A DNA stretch of 64,000 nucleotides from Amyelois transitella. Its lineage: Eukaryota; Arthropoda; Insecta; Lepidoptera; Pyralidae. Made by a program: the position numbers and the translations under genes. The notes under the pieces were generated by a model. It saw only the letters and a list, made by a program, of their open reading frames with translations. It ran no database searches and had not been told where the DNA came from. The stretch's first letter is position 1. The number at the start of each line of letters is the position of its first letter. Below are positions 58,001-64,000 of the stretch, in pieces. The stretch lies in assembly GCF_032362555.1 (NCBI RefSeq), contig NC_083518.1, forward strand, positions 3,980,501 to 4,044,500. The letters run 5' to 3'.

Positions 58001-59852
58001 TATTTTAATAATACCTTAAATGTCAAGAAGACTATTGTATATAACCATTAATATTTTTAAGAATTATGAGGTCATTCTTGACATTTAGATTTTTATTTGT
58101 CGTCTCTTGCCGTAGCTCCGTTTGTGTCCCCTCTAGAGCGGAGCCCAAAGACCAATATTTTTGGTATTCTTAAAATGCGTCTTCATTTGAAAAACATTTC
58201 ATTAAGGCTTATTTTAACGTGCAGTGTTTTCCAGGAATTTACTATAGCATACTAACTCTAAAAAAAGCTTTATAAAATTACTGCCTACTGTCAAATATTC
58301 CAACCGTACTCATTAAACTTATTACACACATTACACCCGCCAAGGCGCAACGCACTGCGCCGTTAAGATCTAAGTAGACCCTTCAAAACTGCAAGATTGA
58401 TAACCTCCACGTATCCTTAACTTTCCATTTTGCAATAAGTATCTGCAAATAAGTTTGTTTAATTTCCTTTTAATAGGTTTAGGTTTAAATACAGTGATTT
58501 GCAATGTGCGTTGATATAATCGGTGTCGTCAGTCAATCACTCAGTAACCGCACTATGACGAATGCTTTAGTGGTATTCACACGAAAGTGTCAGAAAATTC
58601 GGGAGTATTTCTTACACTATAATGTAATTTTTCTTAAATTAAAATTAAAACTTATTTCTACAGTAAATATTACTTTTATTGTTTATATTTGCGCAACAAA
58701 CAAGCCTGAATTATAATTAATAGGATATTTGACATTTAACATTAAGCCTTCCTTTTGTGTTGAACAGATTGTATCTTCTTGTAAAATAAAGGTTAAAAAT
58801 ATAATAGCTCTCCCAGCGTATTCTCAGTTACATTCTCCATGGCTATATAGTTGAAAAATCAATATCCGCTAATGACACCTTATTCAAAAAGATTTCACAA
58901 TATTTTGTTACTAATACAACTAGTTCTTAGATATTCTTGGACATTAACAGGTAGAGATGCACTGATTCTATTTCCCATAATCATCGTCTGAGTGTTTTCA
59001 GTTATATCTCTGGCTAAGAGGTTTTCACGCAAAGCGACTGTCTTGTCATTTTTGCTAAACTACTAGTTCTTAGCTTGTATATATTTATCATACGACTTAC
59101 GACGTCAACTGATAAATTTGGGGTAGTGATAATCTAGTCTACCGGATACCCCTCGGTCACTTTTCTAAAACACTTTAAATTCTGGAACTTCACTGAATCG
59201 GGCGGGACAAGAACAATTCTTCAAAATATGCGAACCTACGTCTGACCACACTATGAAATATACCAATGTGGGTATATGTCAGAAGCGTGCCCCTCTAACG
59301 TAAAGATAAATCCATAATCTACGGTCACGTTTAACCAAGCAATACTCAACCAAAGTGTGGGCACAGCATAAGCACTTGATCGTGAATCGATAATTGGGTT
59401 TACGCTCGAATAGCTTTTACGAAGGCCGTGGTCAGGCCGAAATCGTAAAATATGGAGAAAACAGAATGGTAACTTTGAGCCAAGTTTTCAGACTGTGATA
59501 TTAAATAAATAAATATATAGGACAAACTACACAGATTGACTTAGTCACTAATTTTTAGACATGTGTTACGAGATACTCACTCAACGAAAATATTTTTTAT
59601 AATAAATTCTTTTATAGATAATCCAAGACCCAGGCAAATCAGACTACTTCTAAATTCAATATTGTGAGGTGATATTTCTATTAATTATATCTCATTTGCG
59701 TGGAGTGCTATCCCAATTGTTACGCAATCAAAAACTTTTTGAAAATAACGTTGAAATTAATTTATATTTTTGAAAGTGACAGTTTAGTATGTACAAAATG
59801 ATATGCAATAAATGAATTGAATAGCACTGTCTCGCATATTCACAAATTTGAT

Positions 59853-60119
59853 GAAGTGCCGTGTGGTTCCCGGCACCAATGAAAAAAGAATAGGACCACT
59901 CCATATCTTTCCCATGGATGTCGTAAAAGGCGACTAAGGGATAGGCTTACACAAATGGGATTCTTTTTTTTTAGGCGATGGGCTAGCAACCTGTCACTAT
60001 TTGAATCTCAATTCTATCATAAAGCCAAATAGCTGAACGTGGCCATTTAGTCTTTTCAAGACTGTTGGCTCTGTCTACCCCGCAAGGGATATAGACGTGA
60101 CAATATGTATGTATGTATG
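59853..60119 (+). mobile_element. full-length family-A SINE with 13-bp target duplication
   Basis: The best copy of the commonest repeat in the window. It starts at GAAGTGCCGTGTGGTTCCCG, contains GGACCACTCCATATC, CATGGATGTCGTAAAAGGCG, GCTAGCAACCTGTCACTATT and GGCTCTGTCTACCCCGCAAG, and ends in (TATG)n. It is flanked by TCACAAATTTGAT at 59840-59852 and 60120-60132, proof of insertion with a retroposon-like duplication. No clear tRNA head. A short tandem-repeat tail rather than poly(A) suggests that an RTE-like LINE mobilises it (inference). Confidence 0.88.
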
Positions 60120-60132
60120 TCACAAATTTGAT

Positions 60133-62309
60133 ATTCGTATAAATCACCTTTTGAAAAATTCAATCGTATGAATCAAGTTCCTTCGCTTTTTACGAGTAAG
60201 ACACTTTCGTAATATGTCGTGTAGTGTATATGTACGAATAATTTTTTTTTACCTTTATTTTAAAAACGTTATCGAGTACGCCGTACGTATCGTACGAAAT
60301 CCGAGGACGCCGAAAACCGTACCAAGTGAAGAGATAAAAGTCGGAAGGCGGCCCCGGGCCCCGTAATACTTCTGTGGAGGGAGCAGCCGGGAACACGCAG
60401 AGATGAGACGGCGTATGGTGCGAACGAACTTCTGTTCTTTAGGTATTTTGTTCTAAAATAGAGAGAGGGATGGTTTAATGTGGACCAGACGTTTATAGTG
60501 GATGATTAAAAACAACGTTTCCCATAAATAACATAGAGTGGACGGGACGTAAGCTATCTACTTAATGTATAGCCAAAATGAATAATCAGGTTCGTGCCTT
60601 TGGTTTAATTTTTAGAGTTTGTGGTGGAATTACGAATAGTTTGTTATTGGAAGCTCACTTTATTATACCATATTTCTTCTTTACCATGAAAAAAGTTAAT
60701 AATCTACAGTATGTACAGTATACCTCCATTTACAAAATTGATTTTGAGGCTAAATCACGCGTAAGTATTGGGTTTTAGATCAGTATTTAAAATTAGACAA
60801 ATAAACAAAAGTCGTAGAACAAAAGCTGTTATTTTTTTTAATACTGGTTATCTAAACCTCCCAGGTTGCCAGAGTAACAACCATGTAAGCCAATGCCTCG
60901 GTAGGTATGGTGGCTTAGCTATTATGCCAGCACGACCAGGTTAATACCAGGTTAGTGTGTTTTTTTCTGTTACTAAAACTAACAAACTTGAAGCAATTAA
61001 TAATAAAATAGAAATGAATGGATATTCTAAAATGATTATGAAATGTCATCAACTTACTTTAACTTAAGATGTAAATATCAAGCGGACACATAAAAATTAC
61101 GATTCTTGATACACAAATTTTATTGTGTTTGAAATAGATACAATATACAAATAAATAATAAAAAAATGTTTTATTACAGCTGAAAGTGGGCGCGACCAAC
61201 ATTTAACGAAGGTAATATGGCGAAACATCCATATTGTGTAACAACAGGTCTAGATGGCAATTTGATCCAAATTGTTTGAAGCTTTTGAATGTTACCTTGG
61301 ACTATGTTTAGGATATGGCCATAAATATGTATGAAAATAGTATATTAACCTTTCTCAATACAACGTATGAATAGTAAAATTTTGAATTAACGGTGGTAAG
61401 AAAGGGTGCATTTATAATTTTGCGAATAATAATGTAGACAAAAAGAAGTCTTGGCAGAGAAAAGCAATTTATTATTTCAACATATACAAAATATACATAC
61501 ATACATATCATCACGCCTGCTTCCCATTGGGGTAATCAGAGAATATGGATTTCCACTTGCTACGATCCTTACACACCTTTTCCGCTTCCTCCACACTCAT
61601 TACTCTTATTATTATTCAACATAAAAAGAAGCATAAAAAAAGGGATATTTAAGGCAAAATAATTTCAAGTTTCGGTACAAATCTATATTCCTTCGTCTGG
61701 CCACACTTCTGTAAGTGAAAACCAAGCAAGTACTTTATAATTTATAAACATTGTTTATTTTTCATTACTTTGCTTTCCTCACGATCTTTCCCTGTTGGCA
61801 GATTGTCTAGCGCAATCTTATACGCGATTTCCCACTGCAGATTTTTTTATTGATCTGTCCCGCTCATAAGTAACATGAATCGCCCAAAAAATCATCTTAA
61901 ATTTATAATATGCTTTTCTCTTGACTGACATGTATAATTCGCGTAGCGAAAGCAACAACTGGCACACACTACTACTAGGTATGATTTTTCTTTGTTTTTT
62001 AAAACAACTTAAATTTTATTTAACCAAGAGAAAAATTTCACCATGCGCATTTTATTCAGATCAGTGGCCACGTAGCATGTGTCGTGTGGTTGTTTGAAAA
62101 CCGCAAGATTGTCAGGTCAGTGGTTTTGGGGAATTCAGCCGTTTGTAAATTCTCGTCAAAAACTAGACTAAAAGATAGCTAAAATGCTTTGAGACTCAAA
62201 ATGCCTCGTATCTTTTCTCCATTAAGCATTTGTTTAAAGACTACTGCCGCGGTAAGTTCTTTTATCGCGAGCCTACTTTAGTTTTGTTAATCCGTACTAA
62301 CATTATAGC
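60133..62309. other. intergenic with one GC-rich block
   Basis: Mostly featureless AT-rich DNA. The exception is 60275-60415, GC-rich and CpG-rich (GGCCCCGGGCCCCG at its core), open on the minus strand for 69 codons with no recognised domain. A family-B repeat is at 61500-61605. Confidence 0.45.
61500..61605 (-). mobile_element. family-B repeat
   Basis: Reverse copy with the TACATACATATCATCACGCC tail, GGGGTAATCAGAGAATATGG, CTACGATCCTTACACACC and a CTTCCTCCACACTCAT end. Confidence 0.6.
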
Positions 62310-62575
62310 ATATATACATATAGTCACGTCTATACCTATCCCTTGCAGGGTAGACAGAGCCAACAGTCTTGGAAAGACTGATAGGCCACGTTCAGCTTTT
62401 TGGCTTGATGACAGAATTGAGATTCAAATAGTGACAAGTTGCTAGCTCATCGGCTAAAAGGAGAATGCCAAGTTTATAAGCCTATGCCATAGTCGCTTTT
62501 TACGACATCCATGGGAACGAGATGGAGTGATCCTATTCTTTTTTTATATTGGTGCCGGGAACCACACGTCACTAA
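62310..62575 (-). mobile_element. full-length family-A SINE
   Basis: Reverse copy from the TATG-type tail (CATATATACATATAG near 62309) to the head GTGACGTGTGGTTCCCGGCA on the minus strand. All internal blocks are present. Flanks share only a weak ATTATA, so the target duplication has decayed. An open frame at 62230-62445 is made by this repeat and is not a gene. Confidence 0.82.
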
Positions 62576-62859
62576 AATTATAAAGAGAATAGACATTATA
62601 TATATTCACTTATTTATCCTTCTCTTGATTTTCACTTTTTTTTTATCTCTGCCTACCCCTCCGGGAAAATGGCGTGATTTTTTATATGTATGTATGTATA
62701 AATAAATAAATACATTATACTTCCTTTTTATTTTAAATTCCCACGGGAACGAAAATAGGGAGAATATAAGTTAAAAGTGGGCGAAGCTGCGGTTAACAGC
62801 TATTAATAAAAAGACCAATCGGAAAATGAAATTACTTATGCAGTGTTTTGTCGTCATGT

Positions 62860-63090
62860 GGTGTGGTGGCCGGAACTTTAGAACACTCTATAACTTTCTA
62901 ATGGATCTCACTACTAAGAAATAGGCTTATAAACTTGGGAGTCTATATCATCTAGAAGGCGATGGGCTGGCAACCTGTCACTATTTGAATTTCAATTACA
63001 TCATCAAGCAATACAGCTGAACGTGGATTCTTGAAGAGACTGTTGGCTCCATCTAACCCGCAAAGGATTAATACGTGAATATATATATAT
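62860..63090 (+). mobile_element. family-A SINE, diverged
   Basis: Plus-orientation copy: GTGGTGTGGTGGCCGGAAC, then CTTATAAACTTGGGAGTC, GGCGATGGGCTGGCAACCTG and GACTGTTGGCTCCATCTAAC, with an ATATATATAT tail. Together with 62310-62575 and 63470-63726 it forms a cluster of three copies within 1.4 kb. Confidence 0.8.
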
Positions 63091-63469
63091 AATGTCTATA
63101 TGTATAGGATGTCTATGATTCTTGTAAAACGACTCATGGAACCTCCATCCCTGTATTTATCGGGAACAAAGTCTGGTTGATGATAATGAATTAATCTTCT
63201 GTAACTTGATATGTAGTTAATGTAATGACGTTACACCATAAACTGTATCGGTAACAGATTAGACAATCAATCTCGGAATAACGTGTCGTGTCTGAGTGTC
63301 GTGTTAACATTTGTGGTGTCATTCAGTTGCATCATATGTCAATTTGATTCTGAAATTTGATTGTATTGACATGTTGACAATATGTTATGTTAATATCGAT
63401 ATAATGCACTTGTTGACATATTGTACACGTGAATTACATTTGTTTTTGTTATTTGAAATATTAAAATTC

Positions 63470-63726
63470 ATACATACATATGGTCACGTCTATATCCCTT
63501 GCGGGGTAGACAGAGCCAACAGTCTTGAAGAGACTGAATGGCCACGTTCAGCTATTTGGCTTAACAATAGAATTGAGATTCAACTAGTGACAGGTTGCTA
63601 GCCCATCGCCTAAAAAAGAATCCTAAGTTTGTAAGCCTATCCCTTAGTCGCCTTTTACGACATCCATGGGAAAGAGATGGAGTGGTCCTATTCTTTTTTG
63701 TATTGGTGCCGGGAACCACACGGCAC
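63470..63726 (-). mobile_element. full-length family-A SINE
   Basis: Reverse copy, tail CATACATACATATGG at the left and GTGCCGTGTGGTTCCCGGCA (minus strand) at the right, all internal blocks intact. It is among the least decayed copies. ATATTAAAAT occurs near both ends and may be the target duplication, though not tightly abutting at the right. Confidence 0.82.
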
Positions 63727-63889
63727 TATTATTATATAATATTAAAATATTAATTTTTATAGTTCAAATTAAAATTACTATTATTGATGGAAGGAAGAGA
63801 TGCTAAAGTTAAGTACTGTTATAAGAATATTAACTCTTTTTCTTCCAAAACTTTTGGGCACAAAAAAACGTAATGAAATAAAAGAATTA

Positions 63890-63970
63890 ACTTTATCCCT
63901 GACGGGGTAGGCAGATTCTATAGTCATAAACTGGCCACATTCAGATAGATGGCTTACAATTGCCGCACTC
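63890..63970 (-). mobile_element. family-A SINE fragment
   Basis: TTTATCCCTGACGGGGTAGG, CAGATTCTATAGTCATAAAC, TGGCCACATTCAG in reverse orientation; diverged. Confidence 0.6.
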
Positions 63971-64000
63971 AGTTTCAATAAAACTTCCGCAATGGAAACT

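Larger units (their letters stand above)
51551..59839. other. intergenic or intron of an unseen plus-strand gene
   Basis: No further exon recognised after the candidate exon at 51495-51550. Contains the 21-bp hairpin, a minus-oriented LINE-like fragment (about 52005-52150), family-B pieces (52750-52805, 57722-57785) and an inverted repeat of AAATGTCAAGAA (58018-58029 with 58074-58085). The open frame at 54705-55013 looks spurious. Confidence 0.45.

Noticed and set aside
58018..58085. Inverted AAATGTCAAGAA pair as a stem-loop RNA
   Set aside because: 12-bp arms with a 44-nt loop in very AT-rich sequence are within reach of chance.

Overview
The window is AT-rich animal DNA from a moth or butterfly. 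Three things point there: a CYP6AE-type cytochrome P450 (a subfamily I know only from Lepidoptera), insect-style genes with short introns and TCAGT-type initiators, and dozens of copies of interspersed repeats typical of lepidopteran genomes. All five genes I can build lie on the minus strand between about 3.9 and 44.8 kb.

In coordinate order the genes are: (1) 3902-5715, mitochondrial ribosomal protein S12 (technical knockout), four coding exons, 156 aa, plus a likely untranslated first exon; (2) 7697-9844, a secreted single-domain C-type lectin, five exons found, with the exon carrying the ATG missing; (3) 13271-13915, a single-exon secreted His/Gly-rich protein of unknown function; (4) 14412-16425, a complete two-exon CYP6 P450 of 510 aa, probably CYP6AE; (5) 29012-44784, a six-exon gene for a 487-aa secreted Gln/Pro-rich protein of unknown function, with a TATA box and a 10.7-kb intron. 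The lectin, P450 and two secreted proteins suggest immune, detoxification and extracellular roles, but nothing shows that they work as a pathway. S12 is a housekeeping gene. A possible first coding exon of a plus-strand gene lies at 51495-51550; no partner exon was found.

The rest is introns and intergenic DNA full of mobile-element remains. The commonest is a SINE-like repeat of about 270 bp (here 'family A'), which starts near GTGCCGTGTGGTTCCCGGCA and ends in a (TATG)n tail. Two copies have clear target-site duplications. Other repeats are a second (TATG)-tailed family (B), tRNA-headed SINEs, and short LINE-tail-like fragments.

The richest area is 18.5-26 kb. It holds a 1.39-kb hAT-type element with an 8-bp target duplication, and two copies of a composite repeat. 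One composite copy sits inside the hAT element. The other is split by a 461-bp TA-flanked MITE, so the first serves as its empty-site reference. A second MITE copy lies at 46.4 kb in the opposite orientation.

Scattered perfect hairpins (32, 21, 19 and 15 bp stems with 4-10 nt loops) and a perfect 43-bp tandem duplication are not explained by these repeats. I saw no CRISPR array, rRNA, functional tRNA gene or bacterial-type operon.
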